This document shows, piece after piece, positions 42,227 to 50,541 of a stretch of DNA of 64,000 nucleotides. Source of the stretch: Haloarcula sp. H-GB4 (lineage in GTDB: Archaea; Halobacteriota; Halobacteria; Halobacteriales; Haloarculaceae). A program made the position numbers and the translations under genes. The number at the start of each line of letters is the position of its first letter. Position 1 is the first letter of the stretch. Under the pieces are notes generated by a model. That model was not told where the DNA came from. It saw only the letters and a program-made list of their open reading frames with translations, and made no database searches. Location of the stretch: positions 1 through 64,000 of the forward strand of contig NZ_JAVDDX010000005.1 in assembly GCF_030848575.1 (NCBI RefSeq), in the 5' to 3' direction.

Positions 42227-44253
42227 TAATAATCCCCAATAAGCTGTTTTAGCATCCCTGCGCTGTGTCGATGAGCTTCTTCGTCAGATTGGATATCAAA
42301 TACGATCAGTTTGTTGCGGCCAAGCAGTTGCTTTCCAAGAATCACCATGTACCTCTCGTTCCTTCCAGCCTTCACTGAGCGAAACTCTTCGACGACATTT
42401 TTTGGAATCTTTTCAGTGTCTGTCTCACCTATTGAACGACAGGCAGAGCACCATCCGTCATCTAATTCGTTGCTGGCGTAAGCTATGTCACAGGAACTGC
42501 AAACCTTGCGATGGGACTCACACACCTGCCCGGAGCCGACGATTTTCATGTTGCGATGTTCACTGCATAAGGCTTCGTTGCCGACTGAGCAGTGGACTAC
42601 GTGCGTACCACAGAAACCACGGCCGGTCTGCTCTAACTCATCAGAACACGGTGTGCAGTACTCGATGTGGGTATCGCAGAGAGTGTCACCGCACGTGACA
42701 CAGGCATCACCGTGGTCGGAACAAACGCTATCTCCACATTCGTTGCACTGTCTGACGTGCGCTTGACAACGAGTGGATCCACAATGGTCACAGGACTCAG
42801 TATGAGTGTCGCAATGATAGGTATCGCAGTCTGTGCAGTGCGTTAGATGCGTGTCACAGTGGAACTCGCCACAGGTATCGCACGCTTCACCACACAACCG
42901 GCACTCTGTACCTCCACAGGCTTGACATACCTCACTGTGGTCAGCACAGATCGGTGAGTTACAGGATGAGCATGTCTGCCGACAGTCGCTGCACACGGGC
43001 TCCCAGCAAATTTCGCACTCAGAGAATGTAGAATCTCTTTCACAGGCGTCGCAGTACGATAACCCGCAACTACGGCAGGTTGTCGCGCATGGATCACCCA
43101 CGAGATGTCCATTCACACACAACTGTGGTAGGACTCCATTGGTGAGATCTTGTGAGCAGACTTCACAATCCAACCCTTGGAAGTCATCGGTAGCGGGGAG
43201 ATACGACACTTCAATGTTCTGCTCAGTGTGTGACGATTTTATTTTCAGTGCCAGTGTGCCACGGGCGTACGTGACTTCGGTGACGCCGAGCAATGACACA
43301 TCAATGTCGACCTCATTCCGTTCGATTACTTCATCAATTTCTTGACTCTCCTCTGAATCTAATTCGCGTTTTTTCTCCTGTACCTCCCCCTTGAGCTGTT
43401 CTAACTCTTGTTCAGCTTCCTTTCGGTTCTTGATGTACCTGCGACGCGTCTCATCCTTTCGCGCTTTCCGGCGCTTTTTCTTCCATTTTTGAATTTCTTT
43501 CTCTTGCTCACTGATCTGGCTATCAAGTTCGCTCCGGCGTTGTTCGTACCAGTCACTAATTTCAGCTATCCGTTCGCCCGCAGTCTCATCAGCCTCTTCG
43601 CGAATATCGGAGACGATAGGCCTCGAGCGGTCAATTACCGCCTGCTGTGCTTCCTCAAAGGCCTGTTGAACCCTCCTCTGGGAGATATCACGTGCGGTGT
43701 GTTCGTTGTTCTGTTGGAGGAGTTGCGGGAGATGTGCCGTGAGCCGGGCAGTAAGGTCTGGGAGCCGAGCCCCGTTCTCTGGGTCAACCGTCACGGAAAA
43801 CATCTCCTCAGTGTGGAACGATGAAGGCGTCTCGAACTGCACTTGGAAATGGAACGCCAGCGCAAAGTCGGATGTTCGTTTGCTGAAATCAGTGACGCTC
43901 ACACTCAACGACGATTCTTGCAGTACTAATGGAGGTTTGACCTGTAATTCGTCTTCAGTTAAACGCAATTGTCCAACTGTGCCCGGTTGCTCCACTAAAT
44001 CCAGGAGCGCTGAAAACACACGCGTGCCTGGTTGGACGAGCAGGTCACCAGCGCCTAATTCGCGATCTGCGGGGTCGAATACAAGGGTACCGTTTTCACG
44101 GTCCAATCGGTTAGCGAGTTCACGTGGGAATGTGACCTGCCACTTTGCACTGTTAGATTCGTCAACCTCTGCACCGTAGTTTTCCAGTACTGTCTTTGTG
44201 AAACGCTTGATATTGACGCTATTCAGGATTGACGTATCTACTTCTGAGTTCAT
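42226..44253 (-). CDS. Coiled-coil protein with a long tandem zinc-binding Cys/His array
   Basis: 675 residues. Residues 1-210 form an alpha/beta domain I do not recognise. Residues 220-320 are a long charged coiled coil (YEQRRSELDSQISEQEKEIQ). From about 375 to 640 there are roughly a dozen units of the form C-x2-C-x(5-8)-C-x2-H/C (for example CDTCGEFHCDTHLTHC and CVTCGDTLCDTHIEYC), about 18 residues apart, each able to bind zinc. The last 35 residues are a small alpha/beta end. Position between an SNF2 motor and an Mrr nuclease suggests a recognition or scaffolding subunit that binds DNA, RNA or a phage protein. Function is inference. Confidence 0.72.
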   Translation of the reverse strand: MNSEVDTSILNSVNIKRFTKTVLENYGAEVDESNSAKWQVTFPRELANRLDRENGTLVFDPADRELGAGDLLVQPGTRVFSALLDLVEQPGTVGQLRLTEDELQVKPPLVLQESSLSVSVTDFSKRTSDFALAFHFQVQFETPSSFHTEEMFSVTVDPENGARLPDLTARLTAHLPQLLQQNNEHTARDISQRRVQQAFEEAQQAVIDRSRPIVSDIREEADETAGERIAEISDWYEQRRSELDSQISEQEKEIQKWKKKRRKARKDETRRRYIKNRKEAEQELEQLKGEVQEKKRELDSEESQEIDEVIERNEVDIDVSLLGVTEVTYARGTLALKIKSSHTEQNIEVSYLPATDDFQGLDCEVCSQDLTNGVLPQLCVNGHLVGDPCATTCRSCGLSYCDACERDSTFSECEICWEPVCSDCRQTCSSCNSPICADHSEVCQACGGTECRLCGEACDTCGEFHCDTHLTHCTDCDTYHCDTHTESCDHCGSTRCQAHVRQCNECGDSVCSDHGDACVTCGDTLCDTHIEYCTPCSDELEQTGRGFCGTHVVHCSVGNEALCSEHRNMKIVGSGQVCESHRKVCSSCDIAYASNELDDGWCSACRSIGETDTEKIPKNVVEEFRSVKAGRNERYMVILGKQLLGRNKLIVFDIQSDEEAHRHSAGMLKQLIGDY

Positions 44254-44320
44254 ACGTCCCTCCGCATCACAGCGTTCAGAATCTGTGACCGCAGATGACT
44301 TGTGTAGAGATATCTATAGG

Positions 44321-46108
44321 TCATGCCTTGTTATCTCCTGTCTCAAAGCCGTCGAACACTTCTTCGTTGAATTCTTGAGCTTTCTTTGCGGCCTCTTTAT
44401 CGTCTTTGAGGTCAACAGCCATATCTTCAAAGTTATTCTCAAGCTCTCGCTCTGAGCCGGCTTCAATGAGTTGTTGGAGGACCTCCTGTTCGAACTGCCC
44501 ACTGGACTGCTCCCGCTCAGAGAGAATTTCTTTTAGCCCCCCGACAGTTTGGTGGAAGACATCAATTTTCCCATAAAGCTTTTCGAGAACGTAGTCTTCT
44601 ACCGTCCCCTCCAATGCGAGGTTGTATACGTAGACGTCCCGGTCCTGACCGATTCTATCGATGCGCCCAATCCGTTGCTCAACGCTCATCGGGTTCCAAG
44701 GGAGATCGTAATTGATGATAACGTTGCAGAACTGAATGTTTCGACCTTCACTAATTGAGTCAGTGGTGACGAGGACACCCCCACGTTCCTTGAATCGCTG
44801 AATCTGGTTGTCTTTCTCTTCGCTTGATAACGATCCACTCACACGGTGTACTGGGACATCGTTGCCGCCAGCGCCTGCATGCAGCGCGTCCACGATAGCG
44901 TCTTGTGTGGCGCGAAACTGGGTAAATACGATTGTCCGACCAGTATCCATCCGCTGGTTTACACTACGGATGATTTCCAAGAGCTTCTCCTGCTTCGTGG
45001 TTCGGTCGATTTGTCGTGCCTGCTTTGCAATTGAGAGGAGCTCATCGCGCTCTTTACCTCGCACATCTCGTCCATCACCGTCCAACCATTTTTCAACAGT
45101 ACTGAGAACCGCCCACGGTGAGCTCACCACCTCTTTCTGCAGCATCAGCATTACGAGGTGCTGTCCAGCCTGTTTTGAGTAGTGATTCTTTACATAGTCT
45201 GTGACAGCACTGTACAGGGATTGCTCCTGCCGACTGGGTTTGAATGTCTTTGTCCGCACTTGGCGATCTGTGAAATCAATCGCGGTGTCCCCACGCTTGT
45301 GACGAATCATCACCGACCGAAGTTGGCGGTTCAATTCGGCAGCATTTTGCACCCCGCCAGAATCATCCTTCGGAAGATACCGCCGTTCAAATTCACTCTC
45401 GGTGCCAAACAGCCCGGGCTGAATTAGATTTGTCACATTATATAGGTCTGTAATGTCGTTCTGAACGGGTGTTGCAGTAGCGAAAAAGGCATATTGATAT
45501 TCGATGTCGTCTACGAAGTCGTAGCGGTTGGTGTCTTGGTTACGCAGATAGTGTGCTTCGTCGACAATTAGTGCGTCCCATGAACGCTTCTGAATCTCGT
45601 TGGCATAGGAATCCCGCTTTGCAGTGTCAATGCTGGCCACGATTTTATCATACTCGGTAAAACCTTCGAACCCATCATCATAGTTACAGACGAACTCAAG
45701 CCCGAATTTTTCACGCATTTCTTTCTGCCATTGCGTCGCAAGCTGTGCTGGTGTGAGGATTAAGAATGTATCATGGGCCTCACGAAACACCATCTCTTTC
45801 AGCACCATCCCAACTTCAATCGTTTTTCCCAACCCAACCTCATCTGCAAATAGTGCTTTTCCGTCCATCTGGAACAAAGCTCGATGTGCGGCGTCCAGCT
45901 GATGTTCCAGCAGCTGGACTTGATCCGAAATCTCTTCGAGAGATTGTAGCTCTTGTTGGCTTTGTGCGATTGAAAGTCGATTTGCTTCGATGTTAAGCAG
46001 ATGGTCTGAAAGATCTTCGTCAGTCGATGTGCCGATCTTATCGAGTATGTTGGGGGAGTCTTCTAACTCGAAAGTGGTGTCGACGAGCGATTGGTCGTCT
46101 GTTGCCAT
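44321..46108 (-). CDS. SNF2/RapA-type helicase-like ATPase
   Basis: 595 residues. Both RecA-like halves are complete: motif I DEVGLGKTIEVG (about residues 88-99), motif II VDEAHYL (about 187), motif III ATATPVQND, then the C-terminal half with IVFTQFRATQDAIVDAL and motif VI QRIGRIDRIGQ (about 487). It is compact, lacking the extra domains of RapA. SNF2 enzymes translocate on double-stranded DNA; defence systems such as DISARM use them with nucleases. First gene of the operon: 67 bp before the zinc-array gene. A TATA-like TTATAATTCC on the minus strand at about 46135-46144 is suitably spaced. Confidence 0.87.
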   Translation of the reverse strand: MATDDQSLVDTTFELEDSPNILDKIGTSTDEDLSDHLLNIEANRLSIAQSQQELQSLEEISDQVQLLEHQLDAAHRALFQMDGKALFADEVGLGKTIEVGMVLKEMVFREAHDTFLILTPAQLATQWQKEMREKFGLEFVCNYDDGFEGFTEYDKIVASIDTAKRDSYANEIQKRSWDALIVDEAHYLRNQDTNRYDFVDDIEYQYAFFATATPVQNDITDLYNVTNLIQPGLFGTESEFERRYLPKDDSGGVQNAAELNRQLRSVMIRHKRGDTAIDFTDRQVRTKTFKPSRQEQSLYSAVTDYVKNHYSKQAGQHLVMLMLQKEVVSSPWAVLSTVEKWLDGDGRDVRGKERDELLSIAKQARQIDRTTKQEKLLEIIRSVNQRMDTGRTIVFTQFRATQDAIVDALHAGAGGNDVPVHRVSGSLSSEEKDNQIQRFKERGGVLVTTDSISEGRNIQFCNVIINYDLPWNPMSVEQRIGRIDRIGQDRDVYVYNLALEGTVEDYVLEKLYGKIDVFHQTVGGLKEILSEREQSSGQFEQEVLQQLIEAGSERELENNFEDMAVDLKDDKEAAKKAQEFNEEVFDGFETGDNKA

Positions 46109-46320
46109 CTAATTACGATATAGAATCATTAGGTGGAATTATAAGTTGTGGCTGAGAATGTCACCTCGATTGTATTTCCCGGTTCTATACCCCTCTTATC
46201 GGCTGTAACTTAATTTAAGCTCAACTGCCAGGGGGAGGTCTTTTTATATGCCGGCCACTGTGAGAGCGTTTGGATATTCGCAGCCACTGGGTGGGGCTGC
46301 CGTCAGTTGAGACAGGGCAC

Positions 46321-46458
46321 CTATTTGCCGCCGTGTGGTTGGCCTTGGAAGACCTCACCACTGGTCTGCGCCTGTCGATGCTGGGCACGAACGTCTGGTT
46401 GGTCGTCGGCTTCGGTATCTGAAGACTGTTCGTCGACGGACTGCTGTTCGGTGCTCAT
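46321..46458 (-). CDS. 45-residue acidic small protein
   Basis: MSTEQQSVDEQSSDTEADDQ, followed by DVRAQHRQAQTSGEVFQ and a GGK end. The central part is nearly the same as residues 28-58 of the frame at 54487-54831, so it belongs to a repeated small-protein family of these elements. Disordered and acidic; function unknown. The following stretch 46459-46753 shows no gene. Confidence 0.55.
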   Translation of the reverse strand: MSTEQQSVDEQSSDTEADDQPDVRAQHRQAQTSGEVFQGQPHGGK

Positions 46459-46753
46459 GATCGGGAAACCCCTCACCCAGTGGGGGGTCACAAAATCGCC
46501 TCTAATACTGCCGTCAGACTGGTATCGCTACGGCTCTATACGCTTGTAACAACCACCAAGTTGGTCCGTTGACGCTGTACTTTCTATACGACCCCGTTAG
46601 ATGACGAAATCGATCTGACGGCACCACCATGGTTTAATCACACAATGCACTAGAGAGGGCTTACACAGTAGCGTTAATTTGTAGTCGGCCAAACATCACC
46701 AGTGGGCAGAAGACCTGCAGTGAATGGCAAAACACTCCGCACTTGCTGAAAAT

Positions 46754-47902
46754 CTATTTTGAGGACTCAAATACTCTTTCTGGGTCCGTGAATAGCTTCG
46801 TAACAGATGATTCAGGCCCAAACATCTCTGCAAACTCATTTTCGTCGTACATGGGGATGTCCTGAATATTACCCCCACGTGCTGTACTCTTGTTGAGATG
46901 AAGATAGGGTTCGTTATTTTTCTTCCCCCGATCTCCATACCGGATATACTTTTTATCCCCAGCAGAATTTGTAATCTCTGCGACTGTAATCTGTCCACGC
47001 CCCGATTCATAATCGTCGGCAATGCACGCTAATTCCCCCTTTTCAAATGCCTTGACATAACACTCATCCATCGATGAGAGTAGTTGTCGCCATTCTTCAG
47101 GGCTAAAGAACAACCGGCCACCGTTCTTAGACCCCTCTTCATAGACGCTCTGAAATACGACCGCTACAGGAACCCTTTCAGTCTCTTCGTAGGGCTCGAT
47201 CGCTTTATGAGGGATTTCTACATCCTTTTTGAGTCTGATTGAATTCTCACCCGCCGTATAGGATGACGTTCCAATCTGTTCCCATGATACGACCAATTCA
47301 TTCTTCAGTAACTTTCGGTATTCAGAAAGCAGCAGTCTAACTGTTTCTCCACTAATTTCCTCCCCTGAGATCTCAGTTTTACCGATCTCATCAACAGGAG
47401 TATTCAACAGTGCCCCAATTTGCTGACTGAGTGCTTCCCATGTTACAAGATCGAACTCTGACGCTTCCAACTCGCGGGCATGATCTTGTAATTGTGACTG
47501 ATTGAATGTACTGCCTTCTTTCGCTTCTACTCCGACAACGAGTTCATCATTAATCTCGATCGTTATGTCTAGCCTCCTCGGCTCTTTCGGTGGCTGTGAC
47601 GGATCAAGCTCAGTCACATCTGGTTTGTCGTAATCATGGCCCTGGGTAGCTAATCCTATGAGCGCCGCGTCATCTGACCGTTCTGCCGACACTGCAGTAT
47701 TTTCTTGAGCTTTCACCGTGACACTACTTGGATCAATAGTCTGTAAATTGATATCGTGGTCTACTGGGTCAACTAGTGTTTCCAGCATCTTCCGTGAGAT
47801 ATCCCAAGGAAGTTTGTTCAACAACCAACAGAGGTTCTTCGTTGCATTATCTTCTTTGTGGCTCCCGTGATGTGCGAACAACAACTCTTCTGCACGTGTC
47901 AT
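46754..47902 (-). CDS. PD-(D/E)xK nuclease-like protein of the defence island
   Basis: 382 residues. An N-terminal helical part (residues 1-110) is followed by RRLDITIEINDELVVGVEAK (about residues 112-131), which has the D-x(n)-E-x-K spacing of PD-(D/E)xK nucleases: Asp in LDITIE and Glu-Ala-Lys in VEAKEG. A helix with FNQSQLQDHARELE follows as in such folds. The C-terminal 150 residues are mixed alpha/beta (FSPEEWRQLLSSMDEC). Single gene, 645 bp upstream of the SNF2 operon and in the same direction. It resembles nuclease genes often found alone in defence islands. Confidence 0.68.
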   Translation of the reverse strand: MTRAEELLFAHHGSHKEDNATKNLCWLLNKLPWDISRKMLETLVDPVDHDINLQTIDPSSVTVKAQENTAVSAERSDDAALIGLATQGHDYDKPDVTELDPSQPPKEPRRLDITIEINDELVVGVEAKEGSTFNQSQLQDHARELEASEFDLVTWEALSQQIGALLNTPVDEIGKTEISGEEISGETVRLLLSEYRKLLKNELVVSWEQIGTSSYTAGENSIRLKKDVEIPHKAIEPYEETERVPVAVVFQSVYEEGSKNGGRLFFSPEEWRQLLSSMDECYVKAFEKGELACIADDYESGRGQITVAEITNSAGDKKYIRYGDRGKKNNEPYLHLNKSTARGGNIQDIPMYDENEFAEMFGPESSVTKLFTDPERVFESSK

Positions 47903-48029
47903 AACTATTTCTAATAAGACAGCGAAAAAAACCTATTGGTACACAATTGTATTCGATTGGGTATTTCATATATGGATATTCTAACTAGTTAGTATGTAGC
48001 AGAAAAGTTACTTGATAATGAACCCAATT

Positions 48030-48467
48030 TCAAATCTTCCATCTCACATTTCGTCCAATTTCTATATAGTGAGCACCCCCATGACAATTCGCGTCGTCTA
48101 TTTCGGCTTTTGCACGAGACGTCAGAGCACCCATAGCGATCACCAGCCACTCGGTTCCAGCGGGGAGGTCATGCAGTCGGTCCTGCACTGTCGGCCAAGT
48201 CACTGGACCTCCACGGTAGAATTGCACTCGGAGGTCTTTGTGTGCAAACTGGAGTTCGACCTCATCTTTAACGAACACAACCGTGGCCTCTCTCGCAGAT
48301 GGAGTAAATGCGTCATAGTCACGCACCAACGCTAGAAGGACCCCTGCTAACCCTCGTGCTGAGAGGGTTGCAACCGTGTTGTCGAGCAATACAGTACCGG
48401 GAGAGTTAGGAAGTGTAACGCTCTCGACAGTGAAGTCTCTCTTGGAGTGGGAATCATCGGAGAACAC
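48030..48467 (-). CDS. Uncharacterised 145-residue acidic protein
   Basis: The middle (VATLSARGLAGVLLALVRDY) is a helix followed by beta segments ATVVFVKDEVELQFAHKDLR and EWLVIAMGALTSRAKAEIDD. No signal peptide or membrane helix. It reads as a normal haloarchaeal cytoplasmic protein, perhaps of a family confined to haloarchaea, but I recognise no function. Confidence 0.65.
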   Translation of the reverse strand: MFSDDSHSKRDFTVESVTLPNSPGTVLLDNTVATLSARGLAGVLLALVRDYDAFTPSAREATVVFVKDEVELQFAHKDLRVQFYRGGPVTWPTVQDRLHDLPAGTEWLVIAMGALTSRAKAEIDDANCHGGAHYIEIGRNVRWKI

Positions 48468-48800
48468 GCACCCCTCAAACCGAAAGAGACATTTAGCACT
48501 TTGGGTTTTAGCAACTGAATAGTCAGACGTACCGTTGTACGTCGAATCTTTGTATAATAGTCAGAGTTAGATAATGAGTTGATGAGGGATATCGCGGCAA
48601 ACTGCTATACCCGTGGTTGTGTCTTCAATGGTTTCTACTGGGTATAAAATCCAGCGGTTTTAGCGTTCATATTGGCATCCTTACTGTTCTATGATGCTGC
48701 CTCTACACTCAATCCGATACACAAGAATAGTCCGCCGAGTTGCAAAACTTTAATATACTAGTTTCGCCAGAACCGCCAGCGATATACATCACGTTTCAGT
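48468..48800. other. Intergenic stretch with a short hairpin
   Basis: AT-rich, without a credible gene. It includes a 7-bp hairpin GACGTAC-CGTT-GTACGTC at about 48526-48543 and a TATA-like TTTAATATAC near 48750. Confidence 0.4.
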
Positions 48801-48812
48801 CTATTCGAATAG
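48801..48812. promoter_or_regulatory. Palindrome CTATTCGAATAG abutting a start codon
   Basis: A perfect 12-bp palindrome ends at the base before the ATG of 48813-49175. A dimeric repressor bound here would block transcription start or translation of that gene. Confidence 0.4.
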
Positions 48813-49175
48813 ATGTCTTGGCCTGATGAGAGAACCCAAGCGTCTGCTGGCACCTCAGATGAGACCTTCGTGAGCTGGGAGTTGACGTATGAACGGGGGT
48901 TTGCCTCAGCACCCGATGATTCCGAAAGCGCACTTGGGATGGTCCTCTTGATGCTGTTGGACACAAATCGAACAGACGAGTGGGAGGACCGCCGGAAGTG
49001 CGCCGCCATCGCACGAGACCACTCTGATCTCAACGTCCCAGAGATCGCTGGTCTGCTTGGGATGGAGCCGATGGGAGTCCACCATGTCTCAGCCGTTAGT
49101 GAGCCGCCTTGGACGTTAACTCACCCGGAAGAGAATCGTCGGGTGCGATTACGTCGAGAGATCGAGACGAGGTAG
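48813..49175 (+). CDS. Uncharacterised 120-residue protein with HTH-like segment
   Basis: An acidic N-terminal half is followed by SDLNVPEIAGLLGMEPMGVH (about residues 71-90), which has the helix-turn-helix spacing of small regulators, and a basic end (RRVRLRREIETR). The palindrome just before its start would suit autoregulation. The family is not recognised. Confidence 0.55.
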   Translation: MSWPDERTQASAGTSDETFVSWELTYERGFASAPDDSESALGMVLLMLLDTNRTDEWEDRRKCAAIARDHSDLNVPEIAGLLGMEPMGVHHVSAVSEPPWTLTHPEENRRVRLRREIETR

Positions 49176-49226
49176 CCAACGAGGAAATCGTGACTCTGAG
49201 TTAGTTTGATAGCTGCTCCTCACATC

Positions 49227-49877
49227 CTACTCGAACGCCAGTCGCTCTCCATTCCGGTCAGAAATCGAAGTTCCTTCGATACGTTGTTGAACGCGTTCGA
49301 TGTCGTACGGAACCCGATAGAGATCGACAGACAGGTCGGATAAATCGACGATTGCATATGCGGCATCTGGATTGCCGTCACGAGGCTGGCCAACACTGCC
49401 GGGGTTGATCACGAGTCCGTCATTGAATGTTTCGGCGTGTTGGATATGCGTGTGACCTAAAACGAGGACATCCTCATCCTCAAGTAGCGTTGGCACAAAG
49501 TCAGCCGGTTCTGTGTATCGGTCTTGCTCGTCAGGAGGGTCATGAACGATTTTGAGCCGCTCGTCGAACAGTCGGAGTTCGCGAGGAAGATCTCCCAACC
49601 ATTCGATATCATCCGCCGAAAGGACTCGCCGGGCATATTCGTCGCCAGATTCCCAGGTCATCCCCCTGACGACCTCGCGGTCGTGGTTTCCCACGACGGT
49701 TGGGATCTCTCGGTCCCTGATCATGTGTAGACACGCCTGAGGCGATGGCCCGTAGCCGACGATGTCACCGGCACAGACGAGCGCATCAACAGGTTCCATA
49801 TCGTCGAGGACCGCTCTCAATGCGACAGCGTTGGCATGAATGTCGGAGAGTAAGCCGATACGCGTCGTCTCGGTCAT
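49227..49877 (-). CDS. Calcineurin-like metallophosphoesterase (YfcE/MJ0936 type)
   Basis: 216 residues with all metal-binding motifs in order: LLSDIHANAVAL (D-x-H, residues 9-20), CAGDIVGYG (GD), VVGNHDREV (GNHD), and VLGHTHIQHA (GHTH) near residue 140. The length is right for the single-domain YfcE/MJ0936 family, which hydrolyses phosphodiesters in vitro. Natural substrate unknown. It is a single gene and appears intact. Confidence 0.88.
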   Translation of the reverse strand: MTETTRIGLLSDIHANAVALRAVLDDMEPVDALVCAGDIVGYGPSPQACLHMIRDREIPTVVGNHDREVVRGMTWESGDEYARRVLSADDIEWLGDLPRELRLFDERLKIVHDPPDEQDRYTEPADFVPTLLEDEDVLVLGHTHIQHAETFNDGLVINPGSVGQPRDGNPDAAYAIVDLSDLSVDLYRVPYDIERVQQRIEGTSISDRNGERLAFE

Positions 49878-49947
49878 CGTGTCTCTGAATTTGGCATGTG
49901 GATCGTGATTAACCTACGGGCCAGCCATCGGCGTCTGATCATTGGTC

Positions 49948-50062
49948 AACGGCTGAGTCCGGGGTTCTGAGTTCCACATCGACATGGACCACAGTTCGGG
50001 TCGTGCGACTACCAATCGGTATCCGTGTAACCTCGCCTGAAAGAGTGCTGCTTCGGCCCTAC
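49948..50062 (-). pseudogene. Short coding-like fragment behind the zinc-finger gene
   Basis: A minus-strand frame without start reads GEVTRIPIGSRTTRTVVHVD and ends at a TGA at 49948-49950. It may be the frameshifted continuation of the zinc-finger gene at 50063-50317 or of another decayed gene. Confidence 0.3.
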
Positions 50063-50317
50063 CTACTCGCCTTCGCAGAGTAGGTAGACGTGGTCGGCAT
50101 CGCTAATCTGGATCTGAATCTCGCCGAGCGGCTCGTAGGTTCGCTCCTTGCCGAAAATCCGGTAGAGGTTGCCTTTCTCCAGTTCGAGCGATCAGAACGT
50201 TCCACCACAGGCCGGACAGGAGGGTTTGTCACCATCCGTCGACGGAACCACGCTGAGCTGGCAGTGGTCACACCATAACCGTCGCTCGCGGGTTCCATCT
50301 GGTGTGTTATGGGTCAT
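50063..50317 (-). pseudogene. Zinc-finger protein gene interrupted by an in-frame TGA
   Basis: From ATG 50317 the frame gives 41 residues (RRLWCDHCQLSVVP and SCPACGGTF), a two-knuckle CxxC zinc ribbon, then a TGA at 50192-50194. The same frame continues for 42 codons with normal protein-like sequence (LEKGNLYRIFGKERTYEPLG, DADHVYLLCEGE) to a TAG at 50063-50065. Either the short protein is the true product and the rest is a relic, or the gene is broken. A TTAACCAAC dyad begins 41 nt upstream. Confidence 0.55.
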
Positions 50318-50357
50318 GGTTGGATATACGTCTGCTGGGATAAGAGTTCCACTACCC

Positions 50358-50400
50358 GTTAACCAACGCAACGGAGCCGAACGTCCCTGTGTTGGTTAAC
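50358..50400. promoter_or_regulatory. Inverted repeat GTTAACCAAC / GTTGGTTAAC, copy 3
   Basis: Perfect 10-bp arms with a 23-bp spacer, just upstream of the zinc-finger gene that starts at 50317. Confidence 0.6.
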
Positions 50401-50541
50401 CCACAGTCGGGCATTGACAATTTCGGACCGATCTGGAGTAATCACCCGGTCAGTAGTAGTGCAAACGACCCAATAATTAACTTTTCAACTGAGTTAAATT
50501 ATGTCCATAATGTCTAAGTGATTTTGTGCTCCTTGTTAGCC

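Noticed and set aside
50192-50194. Selenocysteine at the in-frame TGA of the zinc-finger gene
   Set aside because: No selenocysteine machinery is known in haloarchaea and no SECIS-like structure is apparent.
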